Source of the DNA: Halospeciosus flavus | Lineage (GTDB): Archaea; Halobacteriota; Halobacteria; Halobacteriales; Halobacteriaceae | Direction of reading: 5' to 3' | Assembly (NCBI RefSeq): GCF_029814175.1 | Contig: NZ_CP122312.1 | Span: 2,976,001 to 3,040,000 of the forward strand | Length of the DNA: 64,000 nt | Part shown: positions 7,652-17,120 of the stretch, piece by piece | How positions within the stretch are numbered: position 1 is the stretch's first letter | How the letters are laid out: the number at the start of each line of letters is the position of its first letter | Notes under the pieces: generated by a model | What the model was told of the DNA's origin: nothing | Databases searched by the model: none | What the model saw: only the letters and a program-made list of their open reading frames with translations | Program-made: the position numbers and the translations under genes

Positions 7652-10294
7652 GTGAACGTCCGGGGCGAGGTCCACGACGTCGGCGACGTCCGCACGGTCT
7701 CCACGCAGTACGGCGAGCGCGACCTGCTGGAGGTCACGCTCCAGTACGACGGGCTGTCGACCGTCACGCTGTGGGGGAAGTGGACGGAGACCGCCGACTA
7801 CCTCGAACCCGGCATGGACCTCCTCGTCACCGAGGCCGAGGAGGACGAGTACGACGGCGAAGTGCGCTACACCACGGGCAAGGAGTCCTACGTCGTCGTC
7901 GAACCCGACTTCCTCGTCGACGTGACCGACATCCGGGAGTGGGTTCAGTGTCCCCGTCAGTACTACCTGAACAAACTCTCCGGTCTCCCGCTCAAGTACG
8001 CGGTCACGAAGGGGACCATCGTCCACGAGGTGTTCGGCGACCTCTTGCGGGGGCGGGACCTCGACGACGCCGTCGACGAACGCGTCGAGGAGGCCGGCCT
8101 CGAACTCGGTCTCCTGGGAGAAGACCCCGACGACGTCCACGCCGAGGTGAAGGCCCACGCCTCCGCCATCGAGGGGTGGCTCTCGCAGGGACTCCTCACC
8201 GAGGAGGACGAGTGGCGCTCTGAGTACACCCTCCTCTCGGAGACGTTCGGCATCAAGGGCCGCTGTGACGCCATCCGGCGGGGGATGCCGGTCGAACTGA
8301 AGACCGGGAAGAACACGAACCGCGACCCGCGCTTCCACGACAAGATTCAGGCGGCCTGCTACGCGCTCCTCCTCTCCGAGCGGGGCGTCCCCGCGGACAC
8401 GGGCACGCTCCTCTACACGAAGAACGCCGCCGTCGAGCGCAACGAAGAGACCGGCGACCTCTCGCCCGCCAAGGAGTTCTCGGTGGGACGGGGACTGCTG
8501 GAGTTCGTCGTCCGCTCGCGCAACCACCTCGCCGCGATGGAACACGACCGCACCGTCCCGACGGGCTACGAGGCGAACTCGCGGTGTGAGTACTGCTTCG
8601 AGCAGGACACCTGCATGGTCGTCTCGGGTCGTCTCGAGCAGGAGTCGAAGGCCGGCGCCGTCGGCGACCCGCTCCCCGACGAAGAGCGCGAGTACTTCGA
8701 CGACCTCTACCAGGCCATCGAGGACGAACGCCGGCACGTCCACCGCGAGTACGCGAAACTGTGGGAGCAGACCCCCGAGGAACGGGCCGACGACGACCGC
8801 GCCGTCATCGACCTCGAACCGGTCTCCCAAGAGGAACTCGCCGACGGGCGGTGGCGACTCGTTGCCGACCGCACCAGCGAGGCCGCGTCGAAGATTCGCG
8901 AGGGCGACCGCGTGCTCGCGAGCGACGGCGACCCCGTGCAGGGGATGGCCGAACTCGCGCGCGTCGAGGAACTCTCGGCGAGTCGGGTGGTCGTCACGAC
9001 CGACGAACCGGTCGCACTCCGGCGACTGGACGTCTACCCCTCGGAACTCTCGGTGAGTCGGATGCTCACCGCCCTCCACGACTTCGTGCTGAAGGACGAC
9101 CAGCGCCGGAAGGACGTGCTGTTCGGCCGCGCGGACCCCGAATTCTCGGGGGCGCGGGAGACCTACATCGACAACAACGAGTCGCAGAACGAGGCCGTCC
9201 ACCTCGCGATGAACGCGGAGGACTTCGCGCTCGTCCACGGGCCGCCCGGTACCGGGAAAACGTACACCATCGCCCGCATCGTCCGCGAACTCGTCGCCGA
9301 CGACCAGCGCGTGCTCCTCTCCGCCTTCACCAACCGCGCCGTCGACAACGCGCTCGAAGCCGTCCGTGACCAGGGCTACGAGGACTTCGTTCGCGTCGGT
9401 ACGCAGACGGGCGTCCGCCTGGACATGCAGGAGTTCCGCCTCTCGAAGAGCGGGACGCCCGCCGAGCAGGCCCGCGCCCTCGAAGACGCCGACGTGGTGG
9501 CCGCGACCACCGCCTCCTGTGGGTCGCGGGTCATGCGCTCGCAGGACTTCGACGTCGTCCTCGTCGACGAGGCCTCTCAACTCACGGAACCGAACGCGCT
9601 CGCGGCCATCGAGCGCGGCGCGCGCTTCGTCCTCGTCGGCGACCACGAGCAACTCCCGCCCGTGACCCGCTCGGAGGGCCGACTCGGCGAGTCGCTGTTC
9701 GAACGCCTCATCGAAGAGCACCCCGAGGCGGGCGTGATGCTCGACCAGCAGTACCGGATGAGCCAGCGAATCCAGGCGTTCTCCTCGACGGAGTTCTACG
9801 ACGGGCAACTCCGTCCGGCGACCGGCGAGGTGGCCGCCCAGTCGCTCGCGGACCTCGGCGTCGACACCTCGCGGGAGGACGTCCGCGACGGCGTCACCTT
9901 CCACGACGTGGCCGGGACGAGCGAGGACCACACCGACGCCGTCGAGGCCGAACGCGTCGCCGAACTCGTCGCGCAGTACCGCGTGGCGGGGTTGGACCCC
10001 GAAGACGTCGGGGTCATCGCGCCCTTCCGCGCACAGGTCGCCGAAATTTCGCGGATGGTCCCGGAGGGGGTGGCCGTCGACACGGTCGACCGCTTCCAGG
10101 GGTCGAGCAAGGAGGTCATCCTCGTCTCGTTCGTCGCGAGCGGCGACATGGAGAGCCCCATCTTCGAGGACTACCGACGACTGAACGTCGCGCTCTCGCG
10201 CGCGAAGAAGGCCCTCCACCTCGTCGGTGACGAGGAGGCCCTCCGCACCGACGACTTCTACGCCCGGATGGTCGACTGGGCCAGCATGGCGTAG
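7652..10294 (+). CDS. Dna2-like nuclease-helicase (Cas4/RecB nuclease fused to SF1 helicase)
   Basis: This protein of about 880 residues combines, in order, an OB-like N-terminal domain (1-85), a Cas4/RecB-type nuclease and a superfamily 1 helicase. The nuclease has QCPRQYY near 98, CDAIRRGMPVELKTGK with the D...ExK metal ligands near 208, and a CEYCFEQDTC cluster near 312. With the earlier cysteine these make the four ligands of a 4Fe-4S cluster. The helicase shows Walker A GPPGTGKT near 530, VDEASQ (motif II) and a late RLNVALSRAK motif. The role is probably flap or end processing in replication and repair, by analogy with Dna2. GTG at 7652 is chosen because the OB domain begins there and a T-rich box (7620-7626) sits 29 nt upstream. 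Confidence 0.88.
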   Translation: MNVRGEVHDVGDVRTVSTQYGERDLLEVTLQYDGLSTVTLWGKWTETADYLEPGMDLLVTEAEEDEYDGEVRYTTGKESYVVVEPDFLVDVTDIREWVQCPRQYYLNKLSGLPLKYAVTKGTIVHEVFGDLLRGRDLDDAVDERVEEAGLELGLLGEDPDDVHAEVKAHASAIEGWLSQGLLTEEDEWRSEYTLLSETFGIKGRCDAIRRGMPVELKTGKNTNRDPRFHDKIQAACYALLLSERGVPADTGTLLYTKNAAVERNEETGDLSPAKEFSVGRGLLEFVVRSRNHLAAMEHDRTVPTGYEANSRCEYCFEQDTCMVVSGRLEQESKAGAVGDPLPDEEREYFDDLYQAIEDERRHVHREYAKLWEQTPEERADDDRAVIDLEPVSQEELADGRWRLVADRTSEAASKIREGDRVLASDGDPVQGMAELARVEELSASRVVVTTDEPVALRRLDVYPSELSVSRMLTALHDFVLKDDQRRKDVLFGRADPEFSGARETYIDNNESQNEAVHLAMNAEDFALVHGPPGTGKTYTIARIVRELVADDQRVLLSAFTNRAVDNALEAVRDQGYEDFVRVGTQTGVRLDMQEFRLSKSGTPAEQARALEDADVVAATTASCGSRVMRSQDFDVVLVDEASQLTEPNALAAIERGARFVLVGDHEQLPPVTRSEGRLGESLFERLIEEHPEAGVMLDQQYRMSQRIQAFSSTEFYDGQLRPATGEVAAQSLADLGVDTSREDVRDGVTFHDVAGTSEDHTDAVEAERVAELVAQYRVAGLDPEDVGVIAPFRAQVAEISRMVPEGVAVDTVDRFQGSSKEVILVSFVASGDMESPIFEDYRRLNVALSRAKKALHLVGDEEALRTDDFYARMVDWASMA

Positions 10295-10357
10295 CGGAGG
10301 CGGCAGGCCGCACACCCCTCGCACAGCTATTTCCCACTCGCCGCCCACCCCCCGACC

Positions 10358-10786
10358 GTGACCGAACACTTCCGGAAACTGGAGCGGATGTACCACGACG
10401 CGCCCATCAACGAGCACTACGAACCCGAACTGACCGTCCTCGAAGGAGAGACGGAACTCGTGATGCCGGTGAAGGAGTCCTTCCACCACCCGCTCGGCGC
10501 CGCACACGGGTCGGTTGTGTTCAAGGCACTCGACGACGCGGCGTTCTTCGCGGCGAACTCGCTCGTCGAGGACGTCTTCGTCCTCACGACCGACTTCAAC
10601 CTCTACTTCGAGCGCCCGGTCTCCGAGGGCGAGATCCGCGCCGTCGGCGAGGTGGTCAACGAGAACCCGAACCAACTCGTCGCGGAGGCGGTCGCCTACG
10701 ACGACGCGGGGAACGAACTCGCCCGCGGGAGCGGACAGTTCCGCCGGAGCGGCGCCGAACTCACGCCGGACATCGGCTACGAGTGA
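10358..10786 (+). CDS. PaaI-type hotdog-fold thioesterase
   Basis: This cytosolic hotdog-fold protein of 142 residues probably hydrolyses acyl-CoA thioesters. The family signature is the HHPLGAAHGSVVFKALDDAAFFAAN segment near 48-72, in which the central helix follows the H-G-[GS] turn. The beta-strand TDFNLYFERPV follows, and a late strand GNELARGSGQFRR closes the fold. The GTG at 10358 gives the usual family length. The next gene starts 36 bp later on the same strand, so the two may be co-transcribed. The acyl substrate cannot be told from sequence. Confidence 0.83.
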   Translation: MTEHFRKLERMYHDAPINEHYEPELTVLEGETELVMPVKESFHHPLGAAHGSVVFKALDDAAFFAANSLVEDVFVLTTDFNLYFERPVSEGEIRAVGEVVNENPNQLVAEAVAYDDAGNELARGSGQFRRSGAELTPDIGYE

Positions 10787-10822
10787 GGAGTCTATAACCG
10801 CCTCCGGTTCGCACCCACGGCC

Positions 10823-11563
10823 ATGGACGTCACGTTTCTCGGCACCGGGAGCGCGATGCCGACCGGCGAGCGGGTACAGACCGGTCTCCTGCTCGAATCG
10901 GGCGACGACTCCCTCCTCCTCGACTGCGGGAGCGGGGTCCTCCACCGCCTCGCCGCGACGGAGACGGGCTACGAGGGGGTCGACGCCGTCCTCCTCACGC
11001 ACCACCACCTCGACCACGTCTCGGACCTGATGCCCTTCCTCAAGGCCCGGTGGCTCGCCGGCGCCACCGACGTCGAGGTCGTCGGCCCACCCGGCACCGA
11101 ATCCCTGCTCGACGACCTTCACGACGCCCACGAGTACATGCGCGACCGCGTCGACCTCGTGGTCCGGGAGGTCGACGCCGGCGAGCCATTCGAGGTGGCT
11201 GGCTTCGAGGTCGAGGGCTTCGAGACGCGTCACTCGATGGACTGTCTGGCCTACCGGTTCGCGGATTCGTTCGCCTTCAGCGGCGACTCCGAGGCGTTCG
11301 CAGGACTCGCGGACTTCGCCGACGGCGTCGACGTCTTCGTCCACGACTGCTCGTTCCCCGACGAGATCGACGTCTCGAACCACCCCACGCCCACACAACT
11401 CGGCGAAGCCCTCGCCGGCCACGACTACGGCGAGGTACACCTCACGCACCTCTACCCCCACACGGACGGCAAGCACCGGGAGATGGTCCAGTCCGTCCGC
11501 GAACACTACGACGGTGAGGTTCACGTCGCCCGCGAGGGGACCACCGTCGAGACCGACGAGTGA
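10823..11563 (+). CDS. MBL-fold metallo-hydrolase, RNase Z-like
   Basis: This 246-residue metallo-beta-lactamase-fold hydrolase has the first-strand motif FLGTGSAMPT and the two-zinc motif LTHHHLDHVSD (HxHxDH). An FSGDSEAF segment carries the bridging Asp, and a final LTHLYPH supplies the last His. The layout resembles RNase Z and its ElaC-like relatives. However, the long flexible arm of tRNase Z is not obvious, so a tRNA 3'-processing role is uncertain and a phosphodiesterase or other hydrolase is equally possible. It starts at ATG 10823 with an A/T-rich CTATAACC box near 10793-10800. A structured RNA candidate begins 28 bp after the stop. Confidence 0.83.
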   Translation: MDVTFLGTGSAMPTGERVQTGLLLESGDDSLLLDCGSGVLHRLAATETGYEGVDAVLLTHHHLDHVSDLMPFLKARWLAGATDVEVVGPPGTESLLDDLHDAHEYMRDRVDLVVREVDAGEPFEVAGFEVEGFETRHSMDCLAYRFADSFAFSGDSEAFAGLADFADGVDVFVHDCSFPDEIDVSNHPTPTQLGEALAGHDYGEVHLTHLYPHTDGKHREMVQSVREHYDGEVHVAREGTTVETDE

Positions 11564-11567
11564 ACCA

Positions 11568-11574
11568 CTAAGTA
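11568..11574 (+). promoter_or_regulatory. TATA-like box before RNA candidate B
   Basis: CTAAGTA follows GAACCA just after the MBL gene stop. The segment AAGTAGGGAGACGAAGCCAG matches the one before the 32703 locus at 17 of 20 positions, so two loci share a promoter-like region. Spacing to the RNA 5' end (about 22 nt) fits an archaeal TATA box. This is inferred. Confidence 0.5.
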
Positions 11575-11590
11575 GGGAGACGAAGCCAGA

Positions 11591-11691
11591 GGGTGCGTGA
11601 CTCGGAACTGACGTGGGTCGCGGCCGGGAAGAATCGGTGACGGCGGCGTCACCCGGTCGCGAGCGGGAGCGACGACGCCGTCTGCACGCCC
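11591..11691 (+). ncRNA. candidate structured small RNA, family member B
   Basis: This intergenic locus lies between convergent genes. The 5' GGGTGC can close on 3' GCACGCCC with a bulge. A 9-bp stem (11620-11628 with 11652-11660, one G-U pair) encloses a 23-nt loop that is nearly identical to the loop of the 17121 copy; they share TCGGTGACGGCG. The 3' end GTCTGCACGCC is also shared. The 5' hairpin differs from the other two copies (an 8-bp stem 11596-11603 with 11615-11622, which competes with the long stem). There is no convincing ORF. Strand is taken from the shared upstream box. Transcription is not shown. Confidence 0.5.
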
Positions 11692-11710
11692 TGACGAGCC
11701 ACCCCCGACC

Positions 11711-12778
11711 TCAGTCGAGGCGGTAGCGCAAGAGCGCGGCGATGCCGCCGAGGTGCTGGAGTTGCTCGCCGGGGGCGTACTCGTGGGAGAAGACGGTCAC
11801 GTCGCCGCCCTGTTGTTCGACCGTCTCGATGATGTCGTTGACGTCGACCTCCCACTCGCCCTCACCGGCGCGCTCCTTGCGGAGGCGTTCGTCGAGCACG
11901 AGCAGCGTCTCGACCGCGCCGTAGTCGGCGGCTTTCTTCACCTCGTCGATGCCGTAAGCCGCGCGTTCGTCGGTCGACATACGCTCGGTGAGTTCGTCGA
12001 TGAGTTCGGACTCTTCGGCGATGCGCGTCTCGGCCTGGACCTCCTCGACGGCGCCGCGCTTGAGCACTTCGTGGACGCCGCGCCCACCCACCGCGGAGGT
12101 GTCGACGGTCGTGATCTTCTCGGTGAGGTCGGGGTAGTTCTCCTCGACGAAGTCGAGGCAGTCCTGCTTGGTGAACCCCGGCCCAGCGAGGATGATGGCC
12201 TCGACGTCGAGTCGCGAGAGCGCGCTCGCGAGGTCGCCGAACAGTTCTTCGCGACCGCGGGCGTACTCGCCCTTGCCCGTCGTCCCGGTGAACGTCCCGT
12301 ACTCGTCGACGCCGTACTGCGCGACGAGGTGGATGTGCGCCTCGCCCTCCTCGACGGTGGCGATGGCGACGTCCGGCTGGTCGGTCGCCTCGACGGCTTC
12401 TTCGAGGCGGTCGAGTTGGTCGGGTTTCCAGCGCTTCTGGATGGCGATCTCCTTGCGCTCCTCGACGTTCAGCGTGTGGTGGAGACCGAGTTGGTCCTCG
12501 CGGGAGGCGTCCTCGATGACGCCCGAGACGCGCAGGCGGTTCGCGAACTTGTGGAACTCCACCTCGTCGACGTCGAGCGTGACGTGCATGTGCTCGCGCT
12601 CGCCGCCGGTGTCCCGGAGTTCCTCCTGGTCGCGCTGGATTCGACGCGTCGTGTCGCCCGCGACGAGGTCACCGGGTTCGACGACGTACGTGAGGTGCCA
12701 GAGGTCGTCCAGACTCTCCGGGACGAGCGTGATGCGCGTCACGCCGCCCTCGCGCTCCTCCCGGTGTTTGATCTGCAT
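11711..12778 (-). CDS. pelA: mRNA surveillance protein pelota
   Basis: This eRF1-related ribosome rescue factor of 355 residues enters stalled ribosomes and, with ABCE1, splits them. The N-terminal Sm-like domain starts [30 protein letters not shown]. The central eRF1_2-like domain includes [18 protein letters not shown], and the C-terminal domain ends [29 protein letters not shown]. The eRF1 GGQ motif is absent, as expected for pelota. The ATG at 12778 gives the family N-terminus; a TATA-like CTTACC lies near 12805-12811. It sits two genes from rqcH in the same direction, so both ribosome-quality-control genes are close neighbours. Confidence 0.95.
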   Translation of the reverse strand: MQIKHREEREGGVTRITLVPESLDDLWHLTYVVEPGDLVAGDTTRRIQRDQEELRDTGGEREHMHVTLDVDEVEFHKFANRLRVSGVIEDASREDQLGLHHTLNVEERKEIAIQKRWKPDQLDRLEEAVEATDQPDVAIATVEEGEAHIHLVAQYGVDEYGTFTGTTGKGEYARGREELFGDLASALSRLDVEAIILAGPGFTKQDCLDFVEENYPDLTEKITTVDTSAVGGRGVHEVLKRGAVEEVQAETRIAEESELIDELTERMSTDERAAYGIDEVKKAADYGAVETLLVLDERLRKERAGEGEWEVDVNDIIETVEQQGGDVTVFSHEYAPGEQLQHLGGIAALLRYRLD

Positions 12779-12885
12779 AGGTGAGCGTAGCGGACAGCGC
12801 GGTAAGTTTCCTGCTATCCCCGCCACGAAGCACCGATAGTCGTCCGCGCTCGGTCGACGGCCGAGTCCCAGAAGAGGAGGGTCGA

Positions 12886-13896
12886 CTACTCGTCGCGACG
12901 GGACTCGTTCGGACGGTCGTCTTCGTCTCGCTGGTCTGGCTCGTGCGATTCGTCGCCGACCTCCTCGTCGGTGTCCGCGTCCGATTCGGTTTCTGCGTCG
13001 GTGTCGGACGACTCGCTCTCCGAGGCTTCCGACTCCTCCTCGACGGTCGGGTACACCTCTGCACCCTTGACGGCGACCTCGTTTTCGGTCTCGACGTCCG
13101 CACGCTCACCGCCGCGCTCGTCGGCGGAGACGGACTGCGGGAGCGTCGCCTGCTGCTCTCTCTCGCGTTCGAGGTCGAGGGCGTCGACGTACCCCTCGAC
13201 GACGAGGTAGACGGCGCTGACCTGCGCGTAGAAGATGACGACGAAGCCGAGGAAGAACACCCAGACGAGCATGGGGCCGAGGGTGCCCGCACCGATCACG
13301 TACACGACGGCCGCGAGGAGCCACGCCACCGCGTAGTCGCCGTCGAAGGAGACGGCTTTCAGGACGTCGAGGTCGAACGCCGCACCGAGGTCGTCCTCGC
13401 GGGCGAAGTTGACGAGTGCGACGGGGAAGACGTAGGCGACCGCGAGACCGTAGACGACGGTGACGAGACAGAGGAGGAGGAAGACGACGCCCCCGACCAT
13501 TCCGACGGCGTTCTGCCCGGGGCCGCCGCGTCCGGCGAGCGCGCCGACGAAGAACACGACGAGACCGACGAACCACAGGACGAGCAGCGGGACGGCGTAC
13601 CCGATCTGCGCGAGGGTGATCTTCACGCCGTCGACGAACAGTTGTTTCCAGTCGTCGAACGCCGGTGGCTCGTGCACTCCGTCGAGTCGTCGGCGTGCGA
13701 CGGCGACGAAGTAGCCGGAGAGCGCGAGTTGGGGCACTACCGCGAGCGGGAGCAACAGGAGACCGATACCGAAGGCGGACAGCACGACGCCGAGGACGGC
13801 GATGGCCGTCGCCACCAGCGGGAGGAAGCCGCCGACGAGGAGGGTAACGAGGGCGTCGTCGCCGCGTTTCGGGTACGTCAGGGAATCTTCGAACAC
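12886..13896 (-). CDS. DUF4013 membrane protein with acidic tail
   Basis: This polytopic membrane protein of 336 residues begins with the motif [15 protein letters not shown], typical of the DUF4013 family. About six hydrophobic segments follow (roughly 20-70, 95-125, 135-165 and 195-235) with the [11 protein letters not shown] turn between them. The last 90 residues are Glu/Asp/Ser-rich and low in complexity, probably a disordered cytosolic tail. It lies between pelota and rqcH on the same strand, 51 bp from rqcH, so it may be co-transcribed with rqcH. Function is unknown; the family name rests on the N-terminal motif and topology. Confidence 0.82.
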   Translation of the reverse strand: MFEDSLTYPKRGDDALVTLLVGGFLPLVATAIAVLGVVLSAFGIGLLLLPLAVVPQLALSGYFVAVARRRLDGVHEPPAFDDWKQLFVDGVKITLAQIGYAVPLLVLWFVGLVVFFVGALAGRGGPGQNAVGMVGGVVFLLLCLVTVVYGLAVAYVFPVALVNFAREDDLGAAFDLDVLKAVSFDGDYAVAWLLAAVVYVIGAGTLGPMLVWVFFLGFVVIFYAQVSAVYLVVEGYVDALDLEREREQQATLPQSVSADERGGERADVETENEVAVKGAEVYPTVEEESEASESESSDTDAETESDADTDEEVGDESHEPDQRDEDDRPNESRRDE

Positions 13897-13947
13897 GTCC
13901 GAGACGACAGTCGGGCAGTGGATAAAGACTCCCCTCGGGTCACCCCA

Positions 13948-16059
13948 CTAGTCCACGATTCGGCTCCCGCCGGGCGGCATGAACTTCTGAATCTCGTCGG
14001 GGCTGGCCACCTTCCGGACGAAGGACGTATCCGCGAATCGCTCGCGGAACTCCCGGTACGCTCGCTTGGCGGCGTCGCCCTGGGCGTACTGGCCGGGTTC
14101 GAACTCGATGCTCGTCTCCGTCACCGGTTCGACGGCGCTCGGCGGGCCGCCGACGACGCGCGTCTCGGGTTCGCAGGTGATGCCGACCGCACACCCGACG
14201 GGCGTGTCTTCGAAGTAGGTGCGGTCGCCGCGGACGGCGAACCCGCCCTTCGAGAGGAACTCGCCGCTCTCGGCGGTCTTCGACACCTGCTCGGGCATGA
14301 CCATGTAGGCGTCGCCGGCGCCGCGGCCGTCCTTCCACACCGAGGAGTAGGTGACGGCGAACTGGGCGGCCTCCTCCAGCGAGCGCTCGGGGACGTCGAT
14401 GTCCTTCGAGGGTTCGGAGGGCTCGGAGGTCTTGAGCACCGTCACGGGACCGCCGTGGGCCTGCGCGTGGAAGAAGCGGTCGTAGTTGTCCATGTACTTC
14501 TGGACGATCTCCTCGTTCTGGTCGGCGTCGCGGCCACCGATGACGAGGAAGCCGTCGGACGTCCGGAACCAGCGGAATCGCTCGTACCACTGCTCCTGCT
14601 TGCGGATGGGGACCGACGAACGCGAGAGCCAGTCGACCTCCCCTTCCATCTCTTCTTTCTCTTCCTCGGTCGGCGCGCTCCACTGCGCCTTGCGCTTCTT
14701 CAGGTTCTCTAGCTCCTCGCGAGTGTCCTCGATGGCTTCGAGGGCGCCCTCTTTTTTCTCTTCGACGCGCTTGGCCTCCTTGTAGAGGCGGTCGGCGTTC
14801 TGCTCGACGCCGACCGTGGGGTCGAGGTTCACGACGTGGTCGTCGACGCGGACGCGGACGCGCCCGTTCTGCGGGTCGACGCCTTCGACGCGCTCGGCGG
14901 CCTCGATGCCCTTCTCCTTGCCCTCCTCGAAGCGCTCCTCGATGTCCTCCCAGTTCCGTCCGGCGTCGAGCGCCGCGCTGACGGTCGAGAGAATCTCGTC
15001 GAGGACGTCGTAGTGCGCGTAGAGCGACTGGGCCTTCTCGCGTTCGACTTCCGCTTGTTCCTCGAAGTTCTCGATGGCGCCCTCCTGCTGTTGGATGATG
15101 CGCTTTCGCTTCTCGATCTCCTCGTCGAACGCCGGTTTGCCGGACTCCTTGGTCTCGACTTCTTCTTCCTCGGTGTCTTCGAGGTTGGTGAAGTAGTCGT
15201 CGAGGGCGGCGTTGAACGAGTCGAACGCCTCGGACTTCTTCCCCTCGTACTCTTCGAGGGGGAGCGGCGTGACGTCGACGCGCTCGCCCGGCCCCTCCTC
15301 GTCCTCCTCGGTCTCGTAGTAGACGCGGGGGTCGACGTTCCCGCTCTTGATACGGTCGAGGAGACGCTCCATCGCGTCGTAGAGGGCCTCGAACTCCTCG
15401 TCGCCGGCGTCGTCGATGTCCATCGTCTTCTCGACGCCCGCACGGGTACAGAGTTCCTCGCCGTAGAGACCGCCGAAGTTGAGTTGCGTCGCGACGGTCC
15501 GCACGAGGTCGGTGTCGGACTGACGCATCCGCGCGGCGAAGTCCTCGTAACTGAGGTCGAGGGGGTTGATTCGCGACTCGGGGAAACCGTATTGGCTGCC
15601 GGGCGCCACGGTGCGAGACTTCAGACGGACGGTCTCCAGGCAGTCGACGACCTCGCCGTTCTGGTCGAGGACCGCGATGTTGCCGTCGCCGAACAGTTCC
15701 GCGACGATGGTCGTGTCCTGGTCCTCGCGGCGGAACTCGAACTCCAGGATGCGGTCGAAGCCGTGCTGGCGCACCTCGTGGAAGTCCGCGCCGCTCATCC
15801 GGTTGCGCATCATCTTCGCGAAATTCGGCGGTCGCCCCGGCGCCGCGGGGACGTGCTCGGGGACCGCGGTGTGGGCGCGCTTCGTCTCGCCCACCTCGAT
15901 CATGAGTTCGACCCGGCCGCGGTCGAAGTCGCGCATCTTCAAGCGTAGCAGGTCGTCGCCGTAGAGGTAGGCCTTGTCGACTTTCGCCCCCGACAGGCCG
16001 TTGAGTTCCGAGGTGAGAGCGACGAGGTCGACGCTCGTCACTTCCCGCTTCTTGTCCAT
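13948..16059 (-). CDS. rqcH: ribosome quality control protein RqcH (NFACT family)
   Basis: This protein of 703 residues should bind a split large ribosomal subunit with peptidyl-tRNA and support C-terminal tailing of the stalled peptide. The N-terminal NFACT-N domain contains the FDRILEFEF segment whose Asp-Arg pair (102-103) matches the DR motif needed for tRNA selection in the family. A charged helical coiled-coil region (about 300-450) follows. The NFACT-R domain has WYERFRWFRTSDGFLVIGGRD and FHAQAHGGPVTVLK, and the end is PPGGSRIVD. ATG 16059 has an ACAAAAGG box 27-34 nt upstream. The context with pelota supports a ribosome-rescue role. The NFACT assignment is secure; tailing activity in haloarchaea is inferred. 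Confidence 0.93.
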   Translation of the reverse strand: MDKKREVTSVDLVALTSELNGLSGAKVDKAYLYGDDLLRLKMRDFDRGRVELMIEVGETKRAHTAVPEHVPAAPGRPPNFAKMMRNRMSGADFHEVRQHGFDRILEFEFRREDQDTTIVAELFGDGNIAVLDQNGEVVDCLETVRLKSRTVAPGSQYGFPESRINPLDLSYEDFAARMRQSDTDLVRTVATQLNFGGLYGEELCTRAGVEKTMDIDDAGDEEFEALYDAMERLLDRIKSGNVDPRVYYETEEDEEGPGERVDVTPLPLEEYEGKKSEAFDSFNAALDDYFTNLEDTEEEEVETKESGKPAFDEEIEKRKRIIQQQEGAIENFEEQAEVEREKAQSLYAHYDVLDEILSTVSAALDAGRNWEDIEERFEEGKEKGIEAAERVEGVDPQNGRVRVRVDDHVVNLDPTVGVEQNADRLYKEAKRVEEKKEGALEAIEDTREELENLKKRKAQWSAPTEEEKEEMEGEVDWLSRSSVPIRKQEQWYERFRWFRTSDGFLVIGGRDADQNEEIVQKYMDNYDRFFHAQAHGGPVTVLKTSEPSEPSKDIDVPERSLEEAAQFAVTYSSVWKDGRGAGDAYMVMPEQVSKTAESGEFLSKGGFAVRGDRTYFEDTPVGCAVGITCEPETRVVGGPPSAVEPVTETSIEFEPGQYAQGDAAKRAYREFRERFADTSFVRKVASPDEIQKFMPPGGSRIVD

Positions 16060-16108
16060 GTTGTCCGAGGATTGGGGAGGGAGCGCCTTTTGTACTGTGG
16101 TTGGACGC

Positions 16109-16675
16109 TCACGCGCTGGCTCCCAGGGCGGCCGCGACGACCGACGCCACGACCGCGACGGCGAAGGCCCAGAACGCGGTGAGCGCCTGCGGCCACCAGA
16201 GGACGTCGGGTAGCCCGAGGAGGTACGCGACGCCAGCGACGACCACTGCTAGCGCCGCGCCCTGTACCCGACGGTTCGAACGACCGGCGCGCGTGTCGCC
16301 AGTACGCCACGACCCGAGGAGGACGCCGAGTGCCGCGAGCGGCCCGGCGACGACGGCGGCGCCGTAGAGGACGAGGAGCGTCTCCGGACCTGGGTACACC
16401 CACCGGACGCGCGGGCCGAACGCCGCGAGGAAGACCGCGAACCCGAGCAGTGGGCCGACGGCCGTCAGCCACGCGGCGGCGAGGCCCTCACGTGGCCGCC
16501 AGCACGCTGCGACGGTACCGACGGCGACGCAGGAGACGAGGAACGCGGCGACCGGACCGAGTGGCTCCGCGGCTTCGAGTGGCTGGCGCCACGCGTATCC
16601 CGCCGCGACGACAGTCGACAGTGCGAACGTACCGAGCGCGCCGTCGAGCGCGCGACGTGACCCGTCAGGCAGCAC
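16109..16675 (-). CDS. hypothetical polytopic membrane protein
   Basis: This is a hydrophobic protein of 188 residues with about six predicted membrane segments (LSTVVAAGYAW, VAAFLVSCVAVGTVAA, LLGFAVFLAAFG, LLVLYGAAVVAGPLAALGVLL and two more at the end). It has no signal peptide and no catalytic motif that I recognise. Its start overlaps the end of the preceding gene (17030-16665) by 11 bp, which argues for co-transcription. It is probably narrowly distributed. Function is unknown. Confidence 0.7.
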   Translation of the reverse strand: MLPDGSRRALDGALGTFALSTVVAAGYAWRQPLEAAEPLGPVAAFLVSCVAVGTVAACWRPREGLAAAWLTAVGPLLGFAVFLAAFGPRVRWVYPGPETLLVLYGAAVVAGPLAALGVLLGSWRTGDTRAGRSNRRVQGAALAVVVAGVAYLLGLPDVLWWPQALTAFWAFAVAVVASVVAAALGASA

Positions 16676-17030
16676 AGGCGACGTCCACCCCCTCGGTGTG
16701 GAGCGAGACGGTACAGCTCCCCATCCCGCCGTCGACGAACACCTCGTCGCGTTCGCCCGCCGACTCCACGACGAGTCGGTGGGTCCCGTCGACGACCTGC
16801 GGGTGGACCGACTCGCCCGGTGGGACCCCGTACTCGGCGTCGAAGGACGTCACCTCGACGCCGAAGACCTCGCCGAGCGCGCGGACACGAACCCAGCGCT
16901 CTTCGTCCGTCTGGTTCACGACGCGAATCTGGTGGTCGTCGGCGCTGAAGGCGCTCGCGAACGCGCCGACGGTGAGGCCTGCCGCGGCCACCACGCCCGC
17001 GACGCCTTCGAGGAGGGAACGGCGACGCAT
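16665..17030 (-). CDS. small exported protein, Tat-type signal, function unknown
   Basis: This protein of 121 residues begins MRRRSLLEGVAGVVAAAGLTVGAF, a short Arg-rich and hydrophobic leader that resembles a Tat or Sec signal or a membrane anchor. The mature part looks beta-rich (IRVVNQTDEERWVRVRAL, then HPQVVDGTHRLVVESAGERDEVFVDGG) and has two cysteines near the end. That would fit a small Ig-like surface domain. The gene overlaps the following membrane-protein gene by 11 bp. An AAAAG box near 17053-17058 may be its promoter. I do not recognise a named family. Confidence 0.7.
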   Translation of the reverse strand: MRRRSLLEGVAGVVAAAGLTVGAFASAFSADDHQIRVVNQTDEERWVRVRALGEVFGVEVTSFDAEYGVPPGESVHPQVVDGTHRLVVESAGERDEVFVDGGMGSCTVSLHTEGVDVACAA

Positions 17031-17120
17031 GGGCGGACATCACCGCAGAGTGAGAAAAGTGTTCGTACGTCGTCACGCCGACCGGGCGAACGTTCACGTA
17101 CCAAGACGGTACCACTTCGC

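Noticed and set aside
7640..11524. Very long open frame (1,294 codons) on the minus strand
   Set aside because: It is antisense to the Dna2-like, thioesterase and MBL genes, whose motifs are clear; GC-rich third positions leave long stop-free frames on the other strand.
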